From Macrobrachium rosenbergii (Eukaryota; Arthropoda; Malacostraca; Decapoda; Palaemonidae), in NCBI RefSeq assembly GCF_040412425.1, contig NC_089755.1:58509298-58573297 (forward strand): 64,000 nucleotides of DNA, written 5' to 3'. Below the pieces are notes generated by a model, which had not been told where the DNA came from, searched no databases, and worked only from the letters and a program-made list of their open reading frames with translations. A program made the position numbers and the translations under genes. Shown here in pieces: positions 35,221 to 46,102 of the stretch (its first letter is position 1; every line of letters begins with the position of its first letter).

Positions 35221-35285
<65 letters not shown>
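34938..35285 (+). repeat. (GA)n arrays with a triplicated spacer
   Basis: GA arrays lie at 34938-34980, 35030-35109, 35158-35172 and 35225-35285. The three spacers all read TTGATAATTTCAAA-CTTAAATT-AAGAACT-AGAAA-(C)A-ATAAA-T(G)GAG. The third variant (AAAGCTTAAATTGAAGAACT) is almost identical to the spacer at about 62316-62368, 27 kb away. Confidence 0.95.
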
Positions 35286-35287
<2 letters not shown>

Positions 35288-35621
35288 CCGCTGGATTTTC
35301 ATCCTAAATTTTATCTCTCATTGTGAAAAGCGAGGAAGAAAGGTATGTTTGCCGAGACGTCTCTCTCTCCTTATCTCTCTTTATCTCTCTCTATTTACTC
35401 ATATCTGGCCATTGTTCCCCACGCGACAGCTTTTACAGACATGGCGGAAATTCTTCGGCCCTAAATTTTTCCTTTGAGGGAATTGACCATTGTGGTTTTC
35501 CGTAGGAATGTTCCCAGGAGTACAATGGGAATTTTTGCAGCGATTTCTTAATACAATGAACGCAATAAGTCAGTGTGATTTCTTTTCTTTTCCTCCTAAG
35601 GAAGGATTGAGGAGGAAATCA
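35286..35621. other. Unique DNA, no gene supported
   Basis: No feature was recognised apart from a short interrupted CT patch near 35361-35395. Confidence 0.6.
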
Positions 35622-36060
35622 GTTGTATTGTTTCTTTTAATTCAAGGGAGGCTGTATTGTTTCTCATATGTAGGGTTAGAGATGTGGATGCGTGTATTTT
35701 TAAATTAAGAATTCAATTGTAGTTACGTAATTACAAGAAACGTTACACCTTAGCTATGACTTTAGGTATCTTGTTTTTTTATCATTAAAATTGTTGTATT
35801 GTTTCTTTTAACCAAGAGTTGTATTGTTTCTAATATTTAAGGTTAGAGTTGTATGTGTGTGTGTGTGTGTGTATTTTTAAATTAGGAATTCGGATGTAAT
35901 GCTTCCTGTAAAAGGTCTTATTGTATGTTGGTTTTGAGCAGTAAAAAGGGTTTAGTGTTGTTTCGTATATTTAAGGTTAGATTATTTTTGCAAATTAAGA
36001 ACACCGGCGTAATGCTTATTTAGCATTAGAAAAGCTGTATTATTCCTTTAAATTAAATAT
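35622..36060 (+). repeat. Diverged tandem duplication, about three copies, period about 171 bp then shorter
   Basis: TTGTATTGTTTCTTTTAA occurs at 35623 and 35794. TTTAAGGTTAGAGTTGT and the matching GTAGGGTTAGAGATGT, then TATTTTTAAATTARGAATTC, recur in order (about 35694, 35871 and 35985 for the last). The third copy is shortened. Confidence 0.82.
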
Positions 36061-36206
36061 ACGTTTATTTTTTACATAATTATGAAAACATGAGGAAAGA
36101 GAAGTTTCATTGTTCTTAAGAATAAAAAAAATAATATTCTCTATTTCACTCTGAATTCAGCGCGCATCTATTATTAAATTCCAAGATTATTAATTTTTAA
36201 TGGAAT

Positions 36207-37132
36207 TCTATCTTTACTCTTGATTTCATAAGAATTCGTCCAGAATACCATGTGAACTTTATTCCGAATTCATCACGCGAATTTTATTCCGAATTTACGA
36301 AATAATGTATTCTTGATTTCATAAGAATACCACATGAATTTTGTCCCAAACTCAGGAAAGAATGTATTCTTGATTTCGTAAGAATTCGTCCAGAATACCA
36401 CGTGATTTCTATTCCGAATTCATGAAAGAATATATTCTTGATTTCATAAGATTTCATTCAGAATACCACGTGAATTCTGTTCCTAATTCATGAAAGAATA
36501 TATTCCTGATTTGATAAGAATTCGTCCAGAGTACTGCGTGAATTTTATTCAGAATTCGTGAAGGAATGTGTTCTTGATTTCATAAGAATTCATATCGAAT
36601 ACCACGTGAATTTTATTCCGAATTCACGAAAGCATGTATTCTTCAATTCATAAGAATACCACGTGAATTTTATTTCTAACTCATGAAAGAATATATTCTT
36701 GATTTCACAAGGATTCGTCCAGAATACCACGGGATTTATATTCCGAATTCATGAAAGAATGTATTCCTGATTTCGCAAGAACTCGTCCAGAATACCACGT
36801 TAATTTTATTCAGAATTTGTAAAAGAATGTATTCCTGATTTCATAAGAATTCGTCCAGAATACCACGTTAATTTTATTCAGAATTCGTTAAGAATGTTTC
36901 CTGATTTCAAATTCATGAAAGAATTTATTCATGATTTCCTGATTTCATAAGAATTCGTCCAGAATACCACGTTAATTTTATTCAGAATTTGTGAAAGAAT
37001 GTATTCATGATTTCATAAGAATTCGTCCAGAATACCATGTTAATTTTATTCGGAATTTGTGAAAGAATGTATTCATGATTTCAGCTCTTCTCTACCGCTT
37101 TCTATTCGAATTGCATGAAAGAATATATTCCA

Positions 37133-37134
<2 letters not shown>
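36207..37134 (+). repeat. 68 bp satellite-like array, about 13 units
   Basis: The unit is TTGATTTCATAAGAATTCGT, then CCAGAATACCACGTGAATTT, TATTCCGAATTCATGAAAGA and ATGTATTC. Starts at 36369, 36437, 36505 and 36573, and at 36699, 36767 and 36835, give an exact 68 bp period. Some units are shortened (36642, 36900). ACCACGTGAA in the left half becomes ACCACGTTAA in the right half, so two subfamilies are spatially sorted. There is no coding potential. Confidence 0.95.

Positions 37135-37191
<57 letters not shown>
37135..37191. repeat. (GA)n microsatellite abutting the 68 bp array
   Basis: A GA array starts immediately where the satellite-like array ends. Confidence 0.97.
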
Positions 37192-37194
<3 letters not shown>

Positions 37195-37422
37195 TTGAAA
37201 TGAGAAATGGGATTTCTTGCCACTTCAGTTTATGAGACATTTTTCAGAGTTTCCGCCTCCCTAAACCTTTTAAACTCGCCCGGCAAAAGGTGAAATTGCA
37301 ACCGCGGTTTCTTGATAGATTCGGAAAAGAGGAGTTGGGAAGAACTCGCATTCCTTTCCGCGTAGCATTTATCCCGTGCTACTGCTGTGGCAATTTTCAT
37401 GCTTGTTTTAATGTGGCATATT

Positions 37423-37427
<5 letters not shown>

Positions 37428-37483
<56 letters not shown>

Positions 37484-37558
37484 TGATGTTATCTCATTTT
37501 GTAATTTTGTGTTTGTGTTTCAGTTTGATGTTTTGTACGTAAACTAGTCTTCGTAGTT

Positions 37559-37611
<53 letters not shown>

Positions 37612-37719
37612 GATTTTATCTCGTCCTCATAATTTTGTTTGTTCTTGAATTTCATGTTTTTTTTTATTTGAAATATTGTTGGTAGTCACAGGTGTCTAAA
37701 TGCTTTTTTAATACAGTCT

Positions 37720-37800
<81 letters not shown>
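37428..37800. repeat. Three (CT)n arrays with related spacers
   Basis: CT arrays lie at 37428-37480, 37563-37604 and 37721-37800. The first two spacers share TTAACTGAT-TTATCTCRT, TAATTTTGT and TTGTTTGT-segments, so they are diverged duplicates. Confidence 0.92.
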
Positions 37801-37804
<4 letters not shown>

Positions 37805-38572
37805 GAATTATTGATTAGTATTATGGACCTTCTTACTAAAAATAAAATGGTTAGGATTTGTAAGTGCAAAAACTGCGAGAAAAAATGTCTGCTGAGACCA
37901 TGTGACTTTGGAAGTCTAAAAATTTCAATTTTTCTTTACTTGCGAGATTTAACTGACCAAATTTCAGTTTCATTTACCACTCTGCTACCACCCAACAATT
38001 TTAACATATTAAAGGTATAGATATATGAACTGAGGAGTGAATCATTATTATCAAATTCACTGAATATTATCAAGTCTGTCTTCATATTCTCGATGCAAGA
38101 AACCGTTATTACAAATCGAGTTTTTAATGATTTCGGTTATGCTAATCTGACATTAGCATTTGGACGGCAAATTGAAAACTCATCGGCTCATATGATGCCA
38201 GGCCTATTGAAACGCCCATTAGCGGGACTCGCTCTGAATTGTAATTCATTTTCAGAATTTACAGCGAATTCATAGCGAATTTATCTCCCCCCACCTCTCC
38301 TATGATTTACTGACGGCGGTCAACTATTTCCCCAAAATAGCGGGACACTCGTGAATAGCCCGGTCCCGAATGAGAAGTCACATAAACAATTTTATGATCG
38401 GTTGGCATAAAGGAGCCTCTCTCGCTAATGTGCTCCGGCGAGATGAACTGGCAATGAATGAAGGCTGCCCATAAATTTATGTGATTTAAAATTCATTGGC
38501 TGGCGACTCGTGTCGTCATTTTGGGTAAATTTGATTTTATAAGTTTTTAAAAATTTAATTAGGCTTTTTTTT
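37801..38572. other. Unique stretch; possible conserved noncoding element at 38090-38500
   Basis: The 38090-38500 part is less AT-biased and contains TAAT/ATTA cores, CATAAATTTATG, TTTATGATC and repeated AGCGAATT(T/C)AT words. This looks more like regulatory than repeat sequence, but no test is possible here. Frames at 37811-38020 and 38093-38275 have no domain. Confidence 0.35.
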
Positions 38573-39215
38573 TTACTTATCGGTTTTTGTATAGTAAGGA
38601 TATTATGCAATGAGTTAGTGATTGAAAAACTCTATGATGTCCGGTTTATTTACAGAAGTATCTTTTTTTTTTGCATGATTTTTTTTTTTATATTTGGGAA
38701 AGATATTTCATCCAATAAAGTACCTTATTTTGTACCTTATTTTCTACTTACCGCTTTTTGTACGGTAAGTAAAGAAATTGTTTAATGAGTTACAGTGATT
38801 CTAAAGCTCTATAATCTACGTTTTGTTCATAGAAATATCTGATTTTTCCGTGATTTTTTTTTATATTTTGGAAAGATATTCATCTGATAAAGTACCTTTT
38901 TTTTTTTTACTTGCCCCTTTTTTGTACGGTAAGTAAAGAAATTATTTACTGAGTTACAGTGATTTTAAAGCTCTACAATCTACGCTTTATTCGTAAAGTT
39001 ATCAGTTTTTGCATGAATTTTTTATTTTGGAAAGATATTTCATCTAATTAAGTACTTATTTTTTTAACCTGATTTTTTATATTGGGAAAGGCTATTTCAT
39101 CTAATTAAGTACCTTATTTTTACGTACCGCTTTTTGTACAGTAAGTAACAAATTATTTAATGACTTACAGTGAGTCAAAAGCGCTGTAACCTACGTTTTA
39201 TTCTTAGCGGTATCT
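38573..39215 (+). repeat. Four diverged tandem copies (periods about 171, 163, 213 bp) each carrying a TACTTACCG/CGGTAAGTA hairpin
   Basis: Each copy has TACTTACCGCTTTTTGTACG followed by GTAAGTAA, then GAGTTACAGTGA, AAGCTCTATAATCTACG, a T-rich stretch and GGAAAGATATTTCATCTAAT. Hairpin starts are at about 38574, 38745, 38908 and 39121. Copy 2 has perfect arms 38745-38753 and 38763-38771. The last copy contains an extra internal duplication of the GAAAG-TATTTCATCTAATTAAGT part. Confidence 0.88.
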
Positions 39216-40258
39216 CTGATATTAATTGTGTCTCATATTCTGTCGTGGGTATCACTGGAACACTCTCCATGAGGGAATAAAGATTCGTCCACTCAAGAGT
39301 ATTATCTAGGAGATCGTTTCCCAAAGAGAGAATACTTCCCAAAGAGAATATCTCCCAAAGAGAATATCTCCCGGGACGCTATTTCCTTTGCTGTTACTGG
39401 GATAAACGCGGAAAGATGCATAAAAAGCTCGTTTTTGTTACGCTTTAAAAGACTTTCCTCTCAAGCGGCGGTTTCTGGAGTCGAGGTCCATTCGGGACTT
39501 TAATGGCTTATATGCGCAGGCAATACCTGTTTAGCTCTTGTTTTTACCGCGTTTCTTTATTTGCTTAATCGTTTCTGTGTATCTCGTGCGCGAGATCTCT
39601 TCTGCTTTGTTAATTCCGTCTACTCGTGTAGTTTTGGTGCGCGTATCTGCGTTTATTATTTTGAGCGCATGCGCGCGTTTCTATTTTTATTTATGGGGTG
39701 TTTATATTTTGCATATCACTGATTGCATGCCGGGTGCGTCTACAATTCCGCTATTCACGTTCTCCGTTTTCTTTCTTATTTTTCCGTTTTCCATTTTTTC
39801 CTTAGATTTTTATCCTCGTCTTTTGATTCCCTGGGAAACGGACCAGACCGTTCGTTTCCTCGCTTAAATTGAGGCGATATAAAAAAAAAAAGAAAACAGG
39901 AAGGGGGTGGGGGGAGAGGGTTTGAGCTCCAAGGCTTTGGAGATTAATCAAGAGAAGGAAAAAAAAAAACTCGATATTTCCCTGTTGGGAAACGCATTAT
40001 GTAAGTGAAATCGCTCATGAACTGGTGCCGAGGCTGAATTCTCGATGCATAACTGCGCAGCACCGGGAGGACCCGATTCGATTTGGGCGAGGGTCCTCCG
40101 GGGAAGAGATTCGAGCTGCTCAATGGAAAAGGTTTTTTTTTTTTTAAAGATTATCAATGAGTTGCTGTGTGTGTGTGTTTTTTTCTGTTTTGACTGTGTT
40201 TGTTTAAATGGGTTTCCATAGGGAAAAGCTACTTCGATTTAGCTTCATCAGGTGACGG
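39216..40258. other. Unique stretch, no gene supported
   Basis: TTCCCAAAGAGA-AATA-CT occurs three times near 39309-39375. An NRF1-like GCGCATGCGC lies at 39665-39674 inside a CpG-richer segment. A 109-codon hydrophobic frame at 39538-39867 shows no domain. T and A runs lie near 39881-39969 and 40133-40145. Confidence 0.5.
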
Positions 40259-40650
40259 TTTTAGTTTGCTGTAAAAGAAAACTATTTTGAGATAGCTTTG
40301 TCTGCCCGTCCGCACATTTTACTGTCCGCCCTCAGGCCTTGAAAACTACTGAGGTTAGAGGGCTGCAAATTGATATGTTCATCATCCACCCTCCAATCAT
40401 TAAACATACCAAATTGCAGCCCTCTAGCCACAGTAGTATTTCTTTTATTTAAGGTTAAAGTTAGCCATAATCGTGCTTCTGGCAACGATATAGGAAAGGC
40501 CACCACCGGACCGTGATTAAAGTTATGGGTCGCGGCTCGTACAGCATTATACCGAGACCACCGAAAGATAGATTTGTTTTCGGTGGCCTTGATTATACAC
40601 TGTACAGAAAACTCGATTGCGCCGATGAAACTTCGGCGTATTTTTACTTG
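40259..40650 (-). mobile_element. Family A multi-hairpin element, copy 6 (near full length)
   Basis: Read on the minus strand, hairpin 1 is degenerate (GCCGAAG...CATCGGCGC type). Hairpin 2 is present (about 40539-40604) but lacks the short GCGGCTG linker. The central hairpin (about 40342-40379 and 40402-40441) and the terminal hairpin (about 40262-40282) are present. The minus frame of 141 codons is not conserved between copies. Confidence 0.9.
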
Positions 40651-40922
40651 TTTAAATCGAGAATACTCGGTGAAAAATAAAATTTTTTTCTGGTTCCTCA
40701 GTGACAATATTATTCCTTCACAGCTTCTTCAATGAGATTTGTTTTTATTCATGTTTTTATTCAATATCCTCAGTGAAAATGTAATTTTTATTCATCTTTC
40801 TGAGTTGAATGTTTTTTTTTTTAGTTTTTTTTACGGAGCCATGTTTTAACTGATGTGCATTTTTTAAAATTCTTCATTAGCTATAATTTTATTCTTTAAT
40901 TCAATCCATAAGACCTGCTAAG
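40651..40922. other. AT-rich unique DNA
   Basis: CCTCAGTGA-AAT and TTTATTCA words recur near 40700-40790. No gene is present. Confidence 0.55.
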
Positions 40923-41001
40923 TGAGAGAGAGAGAGAGAGAGGTTGCAAATACACTCCTTATCCCGTATAAATCTGCCAACACAATGTAAGAAAAAGCTA
41001 T

Positions 41002-41060
<59 letters not shown>

Positions 41061-41303
41061 CGCCTTCAACAGCTGCATTCCAGATTATTAGTTTACGGTG
41101 AATGATAGATTCGACACAACGTAAGCGGTATTGGAAGGATTAAATGAACGTAGAGATGAGATAAATGGATTTGGAATAGTGAATGAAGGTCTCAGCATAT
41201 GACTGATCCAGCTGGGGTAATGAGTGAATGAGTAGAGTTAGTGAGTGAGGGGAGATAGTATTACGTAGGGAGTTAAAACACCGTTTTTTCTGACTGTGGT
41301 CCG

Positions 41304-41357
<54 letters not shown>

Positions 41358-41401
41358 GATTTCTTGGGTAATTATTGAGCCTTGGAATTGCATAAGTCTT
41401 T

Positions 41402-41442
<41 letters not shown>
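40923..41442. repeat. Four (GA)n arrays with unique spacers
   Basis: GA arrays lie at 40923-40942, 41006-41057, 41309-41354 and 41407-41442. The 41058-41308 spacer is unique and non-coding. Confidence 0.95.
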
Positions 41443-41444
<2 letters not shown>

Positions 41445-41463
41445 GTGAAAAGTTCAAGAGCAC

Positions 41464-41612
41464 TATGAATCAATTCTTAGGAGAGGGCGGAAAGTGAGAT
41501 GGAATTAAGAGAATATGAAAGGAGGTACAAGTTAAAGGAACGAAAGGGGTTGCAGCTAGGGGCCGAAGGCACCTACAGTGCACCGCATGAGGTGCACTGT
41601 CGGCACTACCCC
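41464..41612 (-). mobile_element. Family B dispersed element, 5' part
   Basis: On the minus strand it matches the first half of the 7374-7675 copy. It includes the CAGTGCACC (41576-41584) / GGTGCACTG (41591-41599) hairpin, CAACCCCTTTCGTT, TACCTCCTTTCAT, CACTTTCCG and CTCTCCTAAGAATTGATTC. The copy lacks the CCTTTTACTG half. Confidence 0.75.
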
Positions 41613-41989
41613 CTTAATGGGTTTCGCATCTTATTAGGATAGTCCGATAGTGTCCTGCTTGTGGAAATAGTCCACCTTTTCGAACTGTTGCCACGAAAAA
41701 TATTTCCAGCAAGAAAAAGTATTTTCGACCCAGTTTCTTTTTGACTGGAAACTCTCGTTGGTTTAAGAGAATGAAAACGCATTCGGGTTAAAATTCCTAT
41801 GAATTTTTCATTTGGAAGTTTGGTGGAGTTTTTTTTCTCCTGCGAAAGTTTGAAGTAGGGTATGTTTTTTTGTGTCGGTTTGTTGTACCTTCGTGTTTGT
41901 TTGTATGTTTCTTAGAAGTCTTACACAAAATGATATTAAACGCCTAGATATGTATACTTTTATATTTGTAAATACGAAAAATGCAAGCG
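41613..41989. other. Unique DNA, no gene seen
   Basis: No feature was recognised. Confidence 0.6.
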
Positions 41990-42410
41990 CTTGTAAGTGA
42001 CGAAAGTTTAAATTTTTGAAATATCGTCACGAGATTCGTAAATTTTTATTTCTCAAATGATAAATAGTAATCCCCAGACGATATCTGTGGCTTAATGTTT
42101 GTGAATACGAAAAATTCACGGGTGTAAAACAGCAAAAATTCAAATTCTAAGAATTTTATCGCAAGATGGCTTATAGCTAAGTGAAAAACACCAAGAGATT
42201 CATATATTTCATTTGCGAAATGATGAATAGTATCCCAATATATTAAAAACATTTTTGAAGTATCAGTTTACGACAGAAATTCAAATTCTATCAAACGTAA
42301 TCACAAGGTGGATCATAACTATGTGAAATAATATCAAGAGATTCATATATTTTTATTTCCCAGACGATGAATAATAATCCCAAGATATTAAAAATCATTT
42401 TTATTATCAG
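41990..42410 (+). repeat. Diverged tandem duplication, three copies, periods about 164 and 143 bp
   Basis: The order AAATTCAAATTCTA, ATCRCAAGRTGG, ATAACTAWGTGAAA, CAAGAGATTCATATATTT, AATGATGAATAGTA-TCCCA, ATATTAAAAA recurs. GAGATTC starts at 42031, 42195 and 42338. The first copy is the most diverged. Confidence 0.82.
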
Positions 42411-43208
42411 TTCACTTGTCTTGTGTGACAAGTTACAGTAAAAACAATCGGATCCTTTTGTTTTCATATCACTCGAGTCAGAAGCGACGCTGGAATAAGT
42501 GGGACGCTGCTTGCTTGATCCTCTGAAAGAACTTGAAATGAAATTGCAGAAATTGCAGTGTTACATGTCTGTGTATTCTCTCTCTGCGAGCAATTCCAAG
42601 AGTTATTTAAAGTCTGTGTTTTTATATTTTTTTAAATTAAAATGAGGGTTTGACTGTTCTGTTGTGATATTGTTATTGTTGTTTATGTAAATTATTTAAT
42701 CTAGTTATTGCAATCAAAGTGTGAATTCCAGACAAATAATTATTATGGTGCACTTTTCTAAGCAGATACAATGTCAGTCGTATTTAATATTAGGGAGATT
42801 GTCTATCAGAAAATACAACTAAACCTTATTAATTTTTAGATGGACACTACAAACTAGGGAGGTCTCGATGACCATAGCATTTGCGACCTTACTTTGTGAT
42901 AGGAAAATCAGTCATTTTTTTATCCTTCCGTAGAAAATTAGAAAAACAAAATTTTCCCAGTGATTCATAGATATAAATATTTTCTATGAAAATTGGTGAT
43001 TGAAATTGCTAGCTCAGGAAGGTTAGGAAACTGGACAGTCAAAATGTAGAGCCTGACCAAAAATGAACAACAGACACGCCTCTTGAAAGAAAGGAAGTTA
43101 TAGAATTTGAGGACAGGAGATAAACAAGATTGCATAGCTTTTAGATAGTGAAGCATAAGTTTTTCCCAGAGTGCTTAAATATGCACGAGCAATTTTTTTG
43201 TGTTTAGA
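42411..43208. other. AT-rich unique DNA, no gene seen
   Basis: No feature was recognised in this 800 bp stretch. Confidence 0.6.
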
Positions 43209-43700
43209 GAGAGAGAGAGAGAGAGAGCATTACATACGCAGCACTTACCTGCCGCGGTAATCCTGACGCATTCTAATAATTAATGAGCAAAGGTTCAATT
43301 TCACCAGGTAATTAATGACAAAAGCTTCAGTACTTTTTTCAGCAGAATCCCTCTCTCATGCCTCCATTAGCCTACGCCCAAATTTTGCAGTGGCCCCTCC
43401 CCCTCTACACCTGCCCCTTCCTCCAACACCCCCGCCCCCGCTCCACGTCCACAATCCCTGACCCCTAGCTGCTGCTCTCTTGTATCGGAGCCTTTGGTGG
43501 TTGGCCCTTAGTAAACTCTAGCGTCGCGGGGCCTCCTCTACCTGTTTGGTGAATAATTAACCAGGTGCCACAGGACCCTACCTGAGCTGTGGGAGGATTA
43601 AAGGGGATAAAGTCGACTGGGATAGAGCAACACACACACTCACACTCACACACTCACACACACACACTCTTTCACTCACACTCGGGAGGGCCCAATATGG
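43209..43700. other. Unique stretch with short (GA)10 and homeodomain-type motifs
   Basis: After a short GA run (43209-43228) comes TAATAATTAATGAGC, then CACCAGGTAATTAATGAC (43271-43319): two TAATTAATGA cores next to a CACCAGGTA. A C-rich segment lies at 43392-43470 and a CACACT-type repeat at about 43629-43681. On the minus strand CAGGTAAGTG at about 43244-43253 resembles a splice donor, but no exon could be built. Confidence 0.35.
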
Positions 43701-43754
43701 ATCATAGTCCACCTTCACCGTCATTGCTGCTGTTACGCATTACGTGTTCAGTGT

Positions 43755-43756
<2 letters not shown>

Positions 43757-43816
<60 letters not shown>

Positions 43817-43950
43817 GAAGATTTTATGTAATTGCGATATACATAAATGTAGCTGAACTTCGTTAATTATACTTATAGATGTAAATATGCTTAGTATATT
43901 TCGATAAAGACTAAATATCTGAATAAGAAATTATGATATATTGCTTATAA

Positions 43951-44005
<55 letters not shown>
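43757..44005. repeat. Opposed (CT)n and (GA)n arrays
   Basis: CT at 43757-43814 and GA at 43953-44005 flank a 138 bp AT-rich spacer. Confidence 0.96.
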
Positions 44006-44006
<1 letters not shown>

Positions 44007-44162
44007 CTCGTTTATGTCGTCGACCAAAGTCGTCATATCTCTGATAAACGTCACGATTACCGTCATGAAATTCGTCATAAATCATACATGACGCAGCTGT
44101 CAAATCATTGTCCCTGCGTCAACCATCTTTTACTAAGTCTTTGTCGTAGTCTTGTGCGTTAC

Positions 44163-44205
44163 AATATTGACTATTCAATTTGTTATTTTCATCGTGGAAT
44201 CGTCG

Positions 44206-44243
<38 letters not shown>

Positions 44244-44361
44244 TATTGACTATTTAACTCATTTTCTTCGAGGAATCGTCGTAGAACAGAGAGAGAGAGA
44301 GAGAGATAATATTGACTATGTAACTCGTTATTTTCGTCGTGAAATCGTCGTAGGAGAGAGT

Positions 44362-44410
<49 letters not shown>
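44163..44410 (+). repeat. (GA)n arrays with triplicated spacer, period about 70-75 bp
   Basis: The spacer AATATTGACTAT-T-AACTCRTT then TTTTCRTCG-GGAATCGTCG, then TAGRA, occurs three times (about 44163, 44242 and 44309). Each is followed by a GA array (44208-44241, 44289-44307 and 44363-44410, the last with a TC break). Confidence 0.94.
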
Positions 44411-44412
<2 letters not shown>

Positions 44413-44644
44413 CTTTATTTCGCAGGAAGATATAAGTAAAGGTAGTACAACCGACTACCCAATTCAATATATTTCTAATTTGGCTTTTCATGTTTTAATT
44501 CACTTTAGTACAACCTTGAACTAATATGAACATTGGCAAATTATTCTCTGAATATTAACGTAGAAGAGAAAAAGTATTATAAGAGAAATTGAGGAACACA
44601 ATATGAAATTGATTAAAACGATGCAGCCATCTTATAAAACAGGA

Positions 44645-44646
<2 letters not shown>

Positions 44647-44693
<47 letters not shown>

Positions 44694-44708
44694 TATTATT
44701 ATTATTAT
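44647..44708. repeat. (ATT)n microsatellite
   Basis: A pure ATT array with one T insertion near 44693. Confidence 0.96.
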
Positions 44709-44737
44709 CCCGATGAATTGCTTTTCTCTGGCGTCAA

Positions 44738-44935
44738 AGAAAAGGATTCCTGAATGAGAGAATACCAAGAGATATGAAGTTTTATCCTGGTGGAAAAGGA
44801 TTCCTGGAGGAGAGATACCAAGTCATATCCTCACAAAAAACAATTCCTGAAGGAGAGATACCAAGAGATACCAAGTCATACCCTCACAAAAAAACAAATA
44901 CCAAGATATACCAACTCAAATCCTCATGAACGATA
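44738..44935 (+). repeat. Diverged tandem repeat, about four units of 45-60 bp
   Basis: GGATTCCTGRAKGAGAGA-TACCAAG and CATATCCTCACAAAAAA recur in order, with shorter units to the right (ATACCAAGAGATACCAAG). The 62-codon frame across it is only the repeat translated. Confidence 0.8.
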
Positions 44936-45010
44936 TAGTAGATTCCCTGATCTCCCCTTCGACATAACACTTAAATAAATAAGACAGGAGACATCTTGAT
45001 TTACAAGATG

Positions 45011-45071
<61 letters not shown>
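45011..45071. repeat. (CT)n microsatellite
   Basis: A CT array of about 30 units. Confidence 0.97.
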
Positions 45072-45074
<3 letters not shown>

Positions 45075-45402
45075 GTACGCTGTATGTTAATCTTGGCTGC
45101 TCTGCAATGCTTCCTCTTGTAACGATGAAACCGTCAGTTTGAGGAATGTGTCAAACGCGTGTTCGGGAGCAGATTGTTTGCCTGGTAGGGAGATTGTTGG
45201 GGGAAGATTGGAGGTGTCAAATGTGACGTGAAATATCCGAAGGTTTTTTTTTTATTTATTAATTCAGTTTAAGGTTTTATTTCTAGCGGTATTTCGTAGC
45301 AGTATATTAATATTTACTTTGTAACTGCTCGATATTATTTATCTTAGGTAAAACTGATCAGTTTCGAATTGACTGATGATTAGTTAAAATGAGTTCGATT
45401 AA
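45072..45402. other. Unique DNA, no gene seen
   Basis: No feature was recognised. Confidence 0.6.
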
Positions 45403-45575
<173 letters not shown>

Positions 45576-45813
45576 TATACATTTATCAACACCAATATAA
45601 GAATATATTGAAGACCAAGGGAATAAACCTTTCAGTAAAGCTTCTCATAGAAAAAATATAAATCGTTTGCCATACCAGTTATGAATTTAGGACTCTGACT
45701 CCCGTTTATGCTGTCACGCATACATGCTTGCCAAAACGTCAGATCACGCCCCAACCCCACTCTAATTGGTTTCCATGTCACATTTCGGCTGACAAGGGGG
45801 GAGTTGGGGGTTG

Positions 45814-45817
<4 letters not shown>

Positions 45818-45865
<48 letters not shown>

Positions 45866-46015
45866 TTCTGTCTGTATATCCTTGACCTGGCTTGCAGTGT
45901 TTCCGCAGTTCGAGTGACATTCGACGTTGCAGTGGTTGAGATAATGTTCCTGGTATTCAGGAACTTTTTGTTTTCCTCATTCGCCCACTCAAATGAGCGT
46001 GACATGCTCTTGAAC

Positions 46016-46101
<86 letters not shown>
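45818..46101. repeat. (GA)n and (CT)n arrays
   Basis: GA lies at 45818-45860 and CT at 46019-46101, opposed around a 158 bp unique spacer with no supported gene. Confidence 0.96.

Positions 46102-46102
<1 letters not shown>

Noticed and set aside
36207..37134. A CRISPR-like regular repeat array
   Set aside because: The units are head-to-tail without unique spacers and the genome is eukaryotic. It is a minisatellite. The same applies to the 31, 32, 38 and 59 bp arrays.
39538..39867. A 109-codon hydrophobic frame that might look like a membrane protein
   Set aside because: The T-rich sequence yields Phe/Leu/Ile codons. There is no known motif and nothing supports expression.
40282..40707. A 141-codon minus-strand frame
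   Set aside because: It is again family A sequence read through its hairpins, with no domain and no conservation of the frame between copies.
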